Origin: Kitasatospora papulosa
GTDB taxonomy: Bacteria; Actinomycetota; Actinomycetes; Streptomycetales; Streptomycetaceae
Reading direction: 5' to 3'
NCBI RefSeq assembly: GCF_000717245.1
Contig: NZ_JNYQ01000011.1
Coordinates: forward strand, 124,001-188,000
Length of the DNA: 64,000 bases
Below the pieces are notes generated by a model, which was given only the letters and a program-made list of their open reading frames with translations, was not told the origin of the DNA and did no database searches. This document shows positions 25,112 to 33,360 of the stretch, piece by piece. Numbering within the stretch: position 1 is the stretch's first letter; the number at the start of each line of letters is the position of its first letter. A program made the translations under genes and the position numbers.

Positions 25112-25956
25112 GACCTCGCCAGCTGCCTGACCACCTCGATCGCCCTCGCGTAGCGGTCCGGCTCACCCGAATGAGCCCGCCCCGCTGGACCTGCGTGCTC
25201 GCTGTGCGCGACGAGCCGGAAGATCAGTGCACGCACCAGCATCTGGGGCCACTCGGGATGGCTGCGGCCAGCCGCCGTCACCAGGTCGGACGGCAGGTCG
25301 AACCACAGCAGGCCGTCCGCGACCACGATCGCCTCGGCGAACACCGGCGGCCGCCAGTACGGGGAGAAGTCGATCACGGCGGGCACGTGATCCGGAGCGA
25401 ACAGGACGTTGCCCGTGAGATCGCCATGGACGAGCTGAGCCGTGTCCTGCGTCACCGGGCGCCTCAGCTCCCGCAGGGTCGAGAACGGTGCGGCGAGGTC
25501 GTCGACCACGTCGATGTCCTGCTCGCCCCACGTGACCCGGTCGGCCACAGCCCACGGGTGCACATGCCGATCAAGGAATTCGGGCCGGGGCACATGCCGC
25601 AGAGCCCGGTGGAAGGAGCGACCGGCACCGAGGACACCGGTCCAGTGCCCTTCCGGTCCAGGTCGACCGGTCAGGAACTCGCAGGCCGTCCAGCCGTCCA
25701 CAACGCTTCGCCCGTCGGCGGCCCGCAACGGCAGTGGAACGCGGAAGCCGCTGTCCGACGCCAGCTTCTCGATCAGGGAGGCCGCCCACTCGACCTCCTC
25801 GTCGGTGCCCTCGGCAGGCTTGAACACGGACCCACCGACGAGGACGCTTCGCCCCTGCCCACCTGCCAGGGGGACAGCAGAACCCGCCACACCAAAGGCG
25901 TCAAGGACCGCAGGGGCCGGCACGGCATTGCTCGGCATCTCGTTCACGCCGGGCAT
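25108..25956 (-). CDS. Aminoglycoside phosphotransferase-like kinase family protein
   Basis: 282 residues; ATG 25956 or the in-frame ATG 25938 may be the start. The kinase-like core shows VHGDLTGNVLFAPD (Brenner-type catalytic loop) and VIDFSPYWRPP in place of DFG, plus an FLTGRPGPEGHW lid. This actinobacterial TIGR02569-type family resembles aminoglycoside/choline kinases but has no proven substrate. The two stops share CCTAGG with the convergent XRE gene. A longer upstream open frame lacks coding support. Confidence 0.75.
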   Translation of the reverse strand: MPGVNEMPSNAVPAPAVLDAFGVAGSAVPLAGGQGRSVLVGGSVFKPAEGTDEEVEWAASLIEKLASDSGFRVPLPLRAADGRSVVDGWTACEFLTGRPGPEGHWTGVLGAGRSFHRALRHVPRPEFLDRHVHPWAVADRVTWGEQDIDVVDDLAAPFSTLRELRRPVTQDTAQLVHGDLTGNVLFAPDHVPAVIDFSPYWRPPVFAEAIVVADGLLWFDLPSDLVTAAGRSHPEWPQMLVRALIFRLVAHSEHAGPAGRAHSGEPDRYARAIEVVRQLARS

Positions 25957-26140
25957 CCTGCCGACGTCATCGTGTCTCGCGCACCTTGTTTTCGCCCAAC
26001 CCACCGAGCTCGTCCGCGACCGCAGAAGGCGACCCGGACGGGGCGATACGGCGGTGGCCGGGAGCGGCCGCGCCGTACACTCGCGGTGCGGGCGAAGCGC
26101 CAGGCCGGGATTCCGGCACCGGTGTGAGGGAGGGGCCAGG

Positions 26141-26590
26141 ATGTTCGGTTCGAAGAAGAAGCGCAGGGCGTCTCCCCACGATCTGATGGCGCAGCTCAGG
26201 CCCGACCTGAGCCGGGAATCGCTCGGCGTCGGGCCCGACTTCCCGGGCGTCGCCCCGAACCCGCTTCTGAGCGGTGATGCACGCAAGCGCAACGCGGAAC
26301 TGCGTACGGGGGCGCTCGCGCTCGGCGTTCTCGTCGACTGGCGGGAGGTCAACAGCAATCCACGCGTGGTCCTGATGTTCGACGTGGAGACCGTCGGCGG
26401 CGTCTCGTTCCGCGGTATCGCGGACGAAGACCTCACGATCACCGAGCTCACCCGGCTCGCCCCAGGACAGACGTTGCCCGTGCGCTACCGGCCGGCCGTC
26501 ATGGACCACTACGTCGCCCTCGCCCGGGACGTGGACCCCGCCCAGGTGCAGCAGCTTTCCGACGAGATCGCGAGCCGCAAGCAGACCTGA
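26141..26590 (+). CDS. Hypothetical protein, 149 aa
   Basis: Starts at ATG 26141 after AGGGGCCAGG with a basic MFGSKKKRRASPHDLMAQLRP, then a beta-rich domain (GALALGVLVDWREVNSNPRVVLMFDVETVGGVSFRGIADEDLTITELTRLAPGQTLPVRYRPAVMDHYVALAR) that looks like a small beta-barrel of the type found in actinobacterial DUF3592-like proteins. No signal peptide or membrane helix. Function unknown. Confidence 0.7.
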   Translation: MFGSKKKRRASPHDLMAQLRPDLSRESLGVGPDFPGVAPNPLLSGDARKRNAELRTGALALGVLVDWREVNSNPRVVLMFDVETVGGVSFRGIADEDLTITELTRLAPGQTLPVRYRPAVMDHYVALARDVDPAQVQQLSDEIASRKQT

Positions 26591-26619
26591 CCCGAAGTCA
26601 ACGGCCTGCGGACCGGGGC

Positions 26620-26642
26620 CCGGGTGATCGATGCACCCGGGG
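26620..26642. terminator. Small convergent terminator hairpin
   Basis: cccgggtg / cacccggg, 8-bp perfect stem, loop atcgatg, between the 149-aa gene and the convergent threonine aldolase gene. Confidence 0.6.
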
Positions 26643-26673
26643 CGCGGCCCGCGTGGCGACGACGGCCCGGGTG

Positions 26674-27738
26674 TCAGGAGGTGAGGCGGCGGACGGCTTC
26701 CAGGAAGGCGTCCACGTCCTGCTCGGTGGTGGAGAAGGACGTGACGAAGCGGCAGACCCCCGGCTCCCAGCGGTCGTGGTAGAAGGCGAAACCTTCCGCG
26801 AGGAGCTGGTCGATGACCGGCTGGGGAAGGTGGCAGAAGAGCATGTTGGCGTCGACCGCGTGGAGCAGGCGGGCGCTGGAGAGCGCCTTGAGGCCGTTGC
26901 CGAGGCGGGTGGCCATCACATTGGCGTGGGCGGCGTTGCGCAGCCACAGTCCGTCGGTGAGATAGGCGTCGAGCTGGGCGGACTGGAAGCGGGCCTTGGA
27001 GGTGAGCTGGCCGGCGCGCTTGGCCCTGAAGGACAGTTCCGGGGTGAGGGCGCGGTCGAAGACGACGACGGCGTCGGCCGTCATGGCGCCGTTCTTGGTG
27101 GCCCCGAAGGAAAGGACGTCGACGCCGGCCTGCCAGGTCAGTTCGGCGGGTGTGCAGCCCAGCGCGGCGACCGCGTTGGCGAAGCGGGCCCCGTCCATGT
27201 GGACGCGCAGGCCCGCCTCCTTGGCGACATCGCTCAGCCTGCGGATCTCGTCGAGGCTGTAGAGGGCGCCGGTCTCGGTCACCTGGGTGATGCTGACCAC
27301 CGACGGCTGCGCGCTGTGCACATCCCCGGCCCGGCGGTGGGCCGCCACACGCAGCTGCTCCACATCGATCTTGGCGTCGTCGCCGGACAGGGGGACGAGC
27401 TTGGCCCCACCGGTGAAGAACTCCGGCGCTCCGCATTCGTCGGTGTTGACGTGGCTGTCGCGATGGCACAGCACGCTGCCCCAGGGCGGGGTGAGGGCGG
27501 CCAGGCTGAGGGCGTTGGCCGCGGAGCCGGTGGAGACAGGCAGGACATCGACGTCGCGTCCGAAGACCTCGGCGAAGCGGGCGCGCGCACCGGCCGTGTG
27601 GCGGTCGGCGCCGTAGGGCAGGTCCTGGCCGCGGGCCGCGTCGGCGACGGCCCGGACGATCTCGGGCGAGGCGCCGGCGGTGTTGTCGCTGGTGAATATC
27701 CGCTGGGTGGCGGGCGGGGCGGGGGTCGTGCTGCTCAT
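26674..27738 (-). CDS. Low-specificity threonine aldolase
   Basis: 354 residues, fold-type I PLP enzyme. FTSDNTAGASPEIVRAV starts the fold; PLP-binding Lys is K215 in SFGATKNGAM, and HMDGARFANA provides the pyridine-binding Asp. It cleaves L-threonine/allo-threonine to glycine and acetaldehyde. Ribosome-binding site GAAGGACG. Second (or third) gene of an operon behind an XRE-cupin regulator 15 nt upstream, which probably controls it. Confidence 0.9.
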   Translation of the reverse strand: MSSTTPAPPATQRIFTSDNTAGASPEIVRAVADAARGQDLPYGADRHTAGARARFAEVFGRDVDVLPVSTGSAANALSLAALTPPWGSVLCHRDSHVNTDECGAPEFFTGGAKLVPLSGDDAKIDVEQLRVAAHRRAGDVHSAQPSVVSITQVTETGALYSLDEIRRLSDVAKEAGLRVHMDGARFANAVAALGCTPAELTWQAGVDVLSFGATKNGAMTADAVVVFDRALTPELSFRAKRAGQLTSKARFQSAQLDAYLTDGLWLRNAAHANVMATRLGNGLKALSSARLLHAVDANMLFCHLPQPVIDQLLAEGFAFYHDRWEPGVCRFVTSFSTTEQDVDAFLEAVRRLTS

Positions 27739-27753
27739 GTTCCGGGGCGTCCT

Positions 27754-28326
27754 TCAGCTGATAATGGGGGAGGCGATGACGACGGTGACGTCGGCCGCCA
27801 CGGGGCCGGTGCGGTAGAGGTGCGGAGCGTCTCCGGCGAAGGCGAGCAGGTCACCGGTGTACAGATCGCTGGGAGCGTCGGTGGGCCCGGCGGTGACGCG
27901 GCCGGAGGAGACGAGCAGGTGTTCGATGGTGCCGGTGGCGTGCGGCACGCCGTCCAGATCCGTTCCGGGAGGCAGGCGCAGCCGCCAGATCTCCAGGCTG
28001 TTGCCGCTGCTGATGCGGCGCAGCAGCTCGCGTCCCACTTCGCCGTCGGCCAGGTCGGTGCCGGGCACCAGCACCGGTCCGGGGTCGGTGTCCCGGGCGA
28101 GCAGGTCGGTCAGCGGGATGCGCAGGGCGATCGCGAGCGCGTCTAGGGTCTCGATGGTGGGATTGCCACGCCCTGCCTCCAGTTGCGAGAGCGTCGCCTT
28201 GCCCAGCCCCGCCCGGCGGGCCAGCTCGGCACTGCTCATGCCGCGCTGCTCCCGGCGCCGGCGGATCTGGGCTCCGACGGCGATCGCGGTGCTGCTGGCG
28301 GGCCGGCGCTCTCCCCCCGGCGTCAT
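27754..28326 (-). CDS. XRE-family regulator with cupin domain
   Basis: 190 residues: HTH at about 15-70 (IRRRREQRGMSSAELARRAGLGKATLSQLEAGRGNPTIETLDALA) and a C-terminal cupin (NSLEIWRLRLPPGTDLDGVPHATGTIEHLLVSSGRVTAGPTDAPSDLYTGDLLAFAGDAPHLYRTG). Members often sense amino acids or polyamines, consistent with its threonine aldolase partner. Its ATG overlaps the stop of an upstream 47-codon frame (ATGA). Confidence 0.85.
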   Translation of the reverse strand: MTPGGERRPASSTAIAVGAQIRRRREQRGMSSAELARRAGLGKATLSQLEAGRGNPTIETLDALAIALRIPLTDLLARDTDPGPVLVPGTDLADGEVGRELLRRISSGNSLEIWRLRLPPGTDLDGVPHATGTIEHLLVSSGRVTAGPTDAPSDLYTGDLLAFAGDAPHLYRTGPVAADVTVVIASPIIS

Positions 28327-28466
28327 GAACGCTCCCGGTGCGCGGCGCTGGAGGAGACGCGGATCCGGCCCTTGCTGACCTTCGGCGTCGGCAGCGCCGC
28401 CACCAGGGTCCCGGCCTGTTCCTCGTACGCATCCGCTGGATCCGCGGAGCAGGCGCGAACCTGCAT
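28323..28466 (-). CDS. Possible 47-aa leader ORF coupled to the XRE-cupin gene
   Basis: ATG 28466 lies behind AGTGAGGGTGCC and the frame (MQVRACSADPADAYEEQAG...) ends in TGA overlapping the XRE ATG by 4 nt. Codon use has high third-position GC like its neighbours. No domain recognised. It could be a true small protein, a translational coupler, or the tail of a truncated gene. Confidence 0.4.
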   Translation of the reverse strand: MQVRACSADPADAYEEQAGTLVAALPTPKVSKGRIRVSSSAAHRERS

Positions 28467-28491
28467 GGCACCCTCACTTGGTCATGTGGAC

Positions 28492-28517
28492 GAACTATTC
28501 GTTCACTATACTGAACG
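28492..28517 (-). promoter_or_regulatory. Palindromic operator/promoter for the XRE-aldolase operon
   Basis: CGTTCA-CTATAC-TGAACG (28500-28517) is a perfect 18-bp inverted repeat with an extra GAAC half at 28492-28495. On the minus strand it contains TATAGT, a good -10 hexamer. Only the XRE-aldolase operon is oriented to use it. Confidence 0.55.
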
Positions 28518-28600
28518 CTGACGTCGTGCGCCGGGCAAACGCGTCGCCGTCCCGCCGTGTGCTCCGGCGCCGTGGGCGGCGCGGGGCCGGCCGCCTTCGT

Positions 28601-29176
28601 TCAGCGTGTGTCCGGCGCGCCGGACCGGACCAGGGCCCGTGCCAGGTCGGCGCTCCCGGAGAGGGTGTCGAGGGGGAGCGGCTGTGTGGCGAGGGTGCCT
28701 TCGTGCAGGACGAGGAGCCGGGTGGCGAGGGTGGTGGGCTCCCGGCAGCCCGCCGTGGTGGCGAGTTCCTCGAACAGTGTCCGGAGCCAGAGCTTCTGGT
28801 CCGCGGCGATGCGGTGCGCGGGGTGCGAGGGGTCCGGGAGTTCGGCCAGCGCGTTGATGAACGCGCACCCGCGGGTGTTGCCCGCGCTCCAGGTCCGCAG
28901 GGCGTCGAAGGGTGCCGTGACCTTGTCGACGGGGTCGGTGCGGGCGTCGACGGCGGCCAGGACGAGCGCCCTCCACCGGCGGTCGCGCTCCGTCAGGTAG
29001 GCCGCCACGAGGTGGTCCTTGGAGCCGAACCGGTTGTAGAGGGTCCGCTTGGTCACGCCTGAGCGCTCGGCGATCAGGTCCACGCCGACCGCCGTGATTC
29101 CGCGGGTGTAGAACAACTCCTCGGCCGCCGCCAAGATGCGGCGGCCGGCCGCTGTCATGGGCCGTGTGTTCTCCAT
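28601..29176 (-). CDS. TetR-family transcriptional regulator
   Basis: 191 residues. HTH: GRRILAAAEELFYTRGITAVGVDLIAERSGVTKRTLYNRFGSKDHLVAAYL. The C-terminal domain matches the TetR_C type common beside oxidoreductases (TRGCAFINALAELPDPSHPAHRIAADQKLWLRTLFEEL). Divergent from a quinone reductase gene; a GTATAC palindrome lies between. Confidence 0.87.
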   Translation of the reverse strand: MENTRPMTAAGRRILAAAEELFYTRGITAVGVDLIAERSGVTKRTLYNRFGSKDHLVAAYLTERDRRWRALVLAAVDARTDPVDKVTAPFDALRTWSAGNTRGCAFINALAELPDPSHPAHRIAADQKLWLRTLFEELATTAGCREPTTLATRLLVLHEGTLATQPLPLDTLSGSADLARALVRSGAPDTR

Positions 29177-29214
29177 GCGGGCATGCCTTCACTGATCGGT
29201 GTACCGTGGGCGAG

Positions 29215-29232
29215 GTATACAGATCAGTATAC
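29215..29232. promoter_or_regulatory. TetR-type operator
   Basis: GTATAC-agatca-GTATAC inverted repeat in the 75-nt gap between tetR and the oxidoreductase gene, 20 nt ahead of the latter's start. Confidence 0.65.
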
Positions 29233-29251
29233 TTGTGAGGAGGTTCACGAG

Positions 29252-30301
29252 ATGGGTGTGCCCGAGACCATGCGCGCGGTGCGGATCGCGGAGCACGGCG
29301 GACCGGAGGTCCTCCGTCCGGCGGAAGTGGCCGTGCCGGTACCGCGGACAGGAGAGGTGCTGGTCCGCGTTGCCGCGGTCGCGCTGAACAACACCGACCT
29401 CTGGACCCGGGAGGGTGCCTACGGCCGCCCCGGTGACCCGGAGGCGCTCTCCGGCTGGCGCGGCCCGATCGGCTTCCCGCGCATCCAGGGGGCCGATGTG
29501 GCGGGCCGCGTCGTGGCGGTCGGCGCCGGCGTGGACGCGGACCTGGTCGGCCTCCGGGTGGTCGTCGACCCGGCGGTCTACGACACCGAGGGGCCGGACG
29601 CGAACCCGGTGGGCCTGATGGGCAGCGAGCGCGACGGCGGCTACGCCGAGTATGTGACCGCACCGGCGGAGCGGGTGCACGACGTCACCGCGTCCCCGCT
29701 CACGGACGATCAGCTCGCGACGCTGCCGACCGCCTACGGCACGGCCCTGGGCATGATCGAGCGCGGCCGGCTGAGGAAGGGGGAGACCGTCCTGGTGTCC
29801 GGTGCGTCGGGGGGAGTCGGCGTCGCGCTGGTGCAGCTCGCCCGTGCGCGGGGTGCGAGGGTGCTCGCCATCAGCAGCGGATCGAAGATCGACGCGGTGC
29901 GGGAAGCGGGAGCGCACGACGTCGTCGACCGGGCCGGGGACGTCGCCGGGCAGGTCCGCGCCGCCGCCCCGGACGGCATCGACGTCGGCCTCGACGTCGT
30001 CGCCGGGGACCTGGTCGGTGAGGGACTGCCGCTGCTGCGCGAAGGCGGCCGGTGGGTCGTCGCCGGTGCGCTCGGCGGCTACGACGTGACGTTCGACGTA
30101 CGCCGTCTCTACCTGCACAACGCGCAGGTGATCGGCTCCGCGATGCACACCCCCACGCACTTCGGCCTCCTCATGGACCTGGCCCGCGAGGGCTCGGTCC
30201 GTCCGCTCGTCGCCGCGACGTTCCCCCTGGACCGGGCCGCCGAGGCGCAGGAGGAGCTGGCCCGCAGGAGGCACGTGGGAAAGATCGTCATGCACCCGTA
30301 G
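29252..30301 (+). CDS. Zinc-type alcohol dehydrogenase-like NADPH:quinone reductase
   Basis: 349 residues from ATG 29252 behind GAGGAGG (MRAV at 29270 is an alternative). MDR fold without catalytic zinc cysteines: MRAVRIAEHGGPEVL, ALNNTDLWTREG, QGADVAGRVVAVG, and nucleotide motif VLVSGASGGVGVALVQLARARGARV. Reduces quinones or enones with NADPH. Under the divergent TetR regulator and probably co-transcribed with the alpha/beta hydrolase 119 nt downstream. Confidence 0.87.
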   Translation: MGVPETMRAVRIAEHGGPEVLRPAEVAVPVPRTGEVLVRVAAVALNNTDLWTREGAYGRPGDPEALSGWRGPIGFPRIQGADVAGRVVAVGAGVDADLVGLRVVVDPAVYDTEGPDANPVGLMGSERDGGYAEYVTAPAERVHDVTASPLTDDQLATLPTAYGTALGMIERGRLRKGETVLVSGASGGVGVALVQLARARGARVLAISSGSKIDAVREAGAHDVVDRAGDVAGQVRAAAPDGIDVGLDVVAGDLVGEGLPLLREGGRWVVAGALGGYDVTFDVRRLYLHNAQVIGSAMHTPTHFGLLMDLAREGSVRPLVAATFPLDRAAEAQEELARRRHVGKIVMHP

Positions 30302-30420
30302 GGGCACGCGCGACCTGTCCGCCGCGCGACGCTGATCCGCCGCTCATTCGCGCCGTGCACCGTGGTATCCGTCGGCCGGACGGACCGACGACAGCGCGAG
30401 TGAGAACAAGAGGTATCACC

Positions 30421-31299
30421 ATGACCCTGACGATCCCCGGCTTCGCGTACAGTCGGCTGCCGGGCGCGCACGACGTGCGGCTGAACGTCGCGGTGGGGGG
30501 CAGCGGCAGCCCGGTCGTCCTGCTGCACGGCTTCCCCGAGACCCACCTGATGTGGCGGCACGTGGCACGGAAGCTGGCCGCCGACCACACGGTGATCGTC
30601 CCTGACCTGCGCGGATACGGTGCCAGCGACAAGCCTCCGGCCACCGGCGAGGACACCTACTCCAAGCGCGCCATGGCCGCGGACGTCGTCTCGGTCGCCT
30701 CGCGGCTGGGCTGCGAACAGTTCGCCCTGGTCGGCCACGACCGCGGCGCCCTCGTCGCCTTCCGGGCGGGCCTGGACCACCCGGAGACCGTCACGCACCT
30801 GGGCATCCTCGACGTCGTACCGACACTGGACATGTGGAACGTGCTGCAGGGCCGCTCGGCCGCGGTCGGCTACCACCTGTTCCTGATGGCGCAGCCCGCG
30901 GGCCTGCCGGAAACGATGATCGCCAACAGCGCGGACGCGTTCTTCGGCTCGTTCCTCGACACCTGGGCCAAGGACCCGGCGGCGATCCCGGACGAGGTGC
31001 GCGCCGAGTACCTGCGGGCGAGCGGCGGAGCGGTCGACTCGATCGTCGCCGACTACCGCGCCTCGGCCGGCATCGACGTGGTCCAGGACCAGGCGGACTT
31101 CGACGCCGGCTCCCAGTTCGCGATGCCCGTCACCGTGATCCAGCAGGACTGGGGCGCACAGCTCGGCTACGACGCCGCACAGGTCTGGCGTGCGTGGGCA
31201 CCTGACCTGGACCACCGCCTCACCCGGGCGGGTCACTTCATGGCCGAGGAGGCCCCGGACGAGATCGTGGCGGCGATCGAGGACCTGCTGGCCCGCTGA
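30421..31299 (+). CDS. Haloacetate dehalogenase-like alpha/beta hydrolase
   Basis: 292 residues with HGFPET (36-41), nucleophile D107 in LVGHDRGALVAFRAGLDHPE and C-terminal His in TRAGHFMAEEAPDE. Sequence closest to fluoroacetate dehalogenases, but two signature substrate residues differ: the second Arg of HDRGxR is Leu here, and the halide-binding Trp of YHWF is replaced (YHLFLMAQP). Epoxide or ester hydrolysis is therefore as likely as dehalogenation. Confidence 0.82.
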   Translation: MTLTIPGFAYSRLPGAHDVRLNVAVGGSGSPVVLLHGFPETHLMWRHVARKLAADHTVIVPDLRGYGASDKPPATGEDTYSKRAMAADVVSVASRLGCEQFALVGHDRGALVAFRAGLDHPETVTHLGILDVVPTLDMWNVLQGRSAAVGYHLFLMAQPAGLPETMIANSADAFFGSFLDTWAKDPAAIPDEVRAEYLRASGGAVDSIVADYRASAGIDVVQDQADFDAGSQFAMPVTVIQQDWGAQLGYDAAQVWRAWAPDLDHRLTRAGHFMAEEAPDEIVAAIEDLLAR

Positions 31300-31316
31300 C
31301 GCGCGGTCCGCCCGGC

Positions 31317-31352
31317 TGTGGCAGGGGCTGTCGCCCGAGATCCCCTGCCACA
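31317..31352 (+). terminator. Terminator hairpin
   Basis: tgtggcagggg / cccctgccaca, 11-bp perfect stem with a 14-nt loop, 18 nt after the hydrolase stop. Confidence 0.7.
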
Positions 31353-31388
31353 CCCGACCTAGGGTGTGATCAGGAGAGGAGGGAAGGC

Positions 31389-33341
31389 ATGCGGATCGAG
31401 GTGCTCGGCGCGGTACGGGCGTGGCACGACGACGGCCGGCCGATCAGCCTCGGCGGTCCACGCCACCGAGAGGTGCTGGGCCGGCTCGTGGCCGCCCAGG
31501 GCCGCATGGTCACCACCGACGCCCTGGTCGACGACCTGTGGGACGACCCTCCGAGCAGCGCCGTCGGCGCACTGCGCACCTTCGTCGCCGCGCTGCGCCG
31601 TGCCGTCGAACCGGACCGGCCGCCGCGCACACCGCCGAGGGTCCTGGTCACCCAGGGGACCGGATACCTGCTGCGTCTGCCGCGCGAAGCGGTGGACGCC
31701 CACCGTTTCCAGGACGCCCTGACCGCCGCCCGCCGGTCTCCTGACACGGCGGCGGGCCTCGGCGAGACGCTCGCCCTGTGGCGCGGGCCGGCCTACGCCG
31801 ACCTGCCCGGCTCTTCCTGGGTCGAGCACGAACGTCTCCGGCTGGAGGAACTGCGCCTTCAGGCAGTGGAGTTGAGGGCGGACGCTCTTCTCGCCTCCGG
31901 GGGCGGGGCCGGTCTGGCCGCCGAACTGGCCGGCCACGTCGCCGAGCATCCCTGGCGCGAGCCGGCCTGGGGTCTGCTGGCCCGCGCGCTCCACCGCGAC
32001 GGGCGCCGGGCCGAAGCCCTGGCCACCCTGCGCCGGGCCCGCACGATGCTCGTGGAACAGCTGGGGCTGGACCCCAGCCCCCGGATGCAGCGCCTGGAGA
32101 CCGACATCCTCACCGGGTCACCCGACCTGGATCCGCCGGGGGAGCAGGGTCCGACCGGTTCGACGACGACGCGGACCCCCCTGGGCCCGCGCACGACCGT
32201 GGACGTGGCCCGCACCCTCGCACTGGCCGGAGGCGACGCGCTCGTCGGCTCGCGACGCGACCGGCTGACCGCGATCGTCGCCGCCGAACGCACCGGAGAC
32301 GTCACGCTGACCGCGCGCGTCATCGGCGCCTACGACGTCCCCGCGATCTGGAGCCGCGCCGACGACCCCGACCAGGCACGTGCCGTCGTCGCCGCGGCCG
32401 AACGCACCCTCCGCCGGATCGGCCCCGACGGCCCCGCCGACCTGCGCGCCCGGCTCCTCGCGACCGTCGCCACCGAGAGCCGCAGCGCCGACACCACCGG
32501 CGCCGCCCTCGAGACCGCGCACACGGCCGCACGCGCTGCCGAAGCCCTGGCACGGGATCTGAAGGATCCCGCGCTGCTCGCCTTCGCGCTCAACGGCGTG
32601 TTCCTGCAGTCGTTCACCCGCCCTGGCCTCGCCGCGCGGCGAGACGAGACAGGCGCCGAACTCCTCAGCGTGGCCTGCCACCATGGGCTGCCGGCCTTCG
32701 CGATCCTGGGACACCTCGTGCGCCTGCAGTCGGCGTCGGCGCTCGGTGAGCTGGGTACGGCAGCCGAGCACGCCGCGGCGGCGGAGGCGCTCGCCGCCGC
32801 CCACGAATCCCCGCTCGTCCCCGTCCTCACCGCGTGGTTCCGTGCCCGCGTCACCGCGGCTCGCAGCACCGAACCCGGCGGCCCCACCGCCGCGACGGCC
32901 GCGGCCGCCTACCGCGCCGCCGACGGCGACCTGGCCACATCCGGTATGCCGGGGCTGCACCGCGGCCTGCTCCCTCTCGCCCTGCTCGGCCTGCGCCTGC
33001 TGCACGGTCGCCCCGCGCCCACCGACCCCGGCCTCGACTGGGGGCCGTACCTGCCCTGGGCGGCACCGCTCGTCCTGCTCGCGCAGGACCGGGCCGAGGA
33101 GGCCCGTGCCGCACTCGCCGCCGCACCCGAACCGCCCGGGGACCACATGCAGGAAGCGCTCTGGTGCCTCACCGCGCACGCCGCAGCCGCCCTGGACCGG
33201 CCCGACGTCGCGGCTCGCGCGGCGACAGCGCTGCGCGGCGCACGGGCCGAGCACGCGGGCGCAGCGGGCGGCATGCTCACCCTGGGTCCCGTGGAGCGCT
33301 ACCTCACCGAGGCCGAGGTCTGCGCCGGGACAGCCCGCTGA
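31389..33341 (+). CDS. AfsR/SARP-family regulator with long C-terminal helical domain
   Basis: 650 residues. N-terminal OmpR-like DNA-binding domain (1-95: MRIEVLGAVRAWHDDGRPISLGGPRHREVLGRLVAAQGRMVTTDALVDDLWDD), BTAD (about 100-245: FQDALTAARRSPDTAAGLGETLALWRGPAYADL, LARALHRDGRRAEALATLRRARTMLVEQLGLDPSPRMQRLE), then about 400 residues of alpha-helical, TPR-like sequence without an NB-ARC P-loop. Start ATG 31389 follows AGGAGAGGAGGGAAGG. SARPs activate secondary-metabolite or secretome genes. Convergent with the kinase gene, 19 nt apart. Confidence 0.85.
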   Translation: MRIEVLGAVRAWHDDGRPISLGGPRHREVLGRLVAAQGRMVTTDALVDDLWDDPPSSAVGALRTFVAALRRAVEPDRPPRTPPRVLVTQGTGYLLRLPREAVDAHRFQDALTAARRSPDTAAGLGETLALWRGPAYADLPGSSWVEHERLRLEELRLQAVELRADALLASGGGAGLAAELAGHVAEHPWREPAWGLLARALHRDGRRAEALATLRRARTMLVEQLGLDPSPRMQRLETDILTGSPDLDPPGEQGPTGSTTTRTPLGPRTTVDVARTLALAGGDALVGSRRDRLTAIVAAERTGDVTLTARVIGAYDVPAIWSRADDPDQARAVVAAAERTLRRIGPDGPADLRARLLATVATESRSADTTGAALETAHTAARAAEALARDLKDPALLAFALNGVFLQSFTRPGLAARRDETGAELLSVACHHGLPAFAILGHLVRLQSASALGELGTAAEHAAAAEALAAAHESPLVPVLTAWFRARVTAARSTEPGGPTAATAAAAYRAADGDLATSGMPGLHRGLLPLALLGLRLLHGRPAPTDPGLDWGPYLPWAAPLVLLAQDRAEEARAALAAAPEPPGDHMQEALWCLTAHAAAALDRPDVAARAATALRGARAEHAGAAGGMLTLGPVERYLTEAEVCAGTAR

Positions 33342-33360
33342 GCGCCACGGGGCTCCAGGG

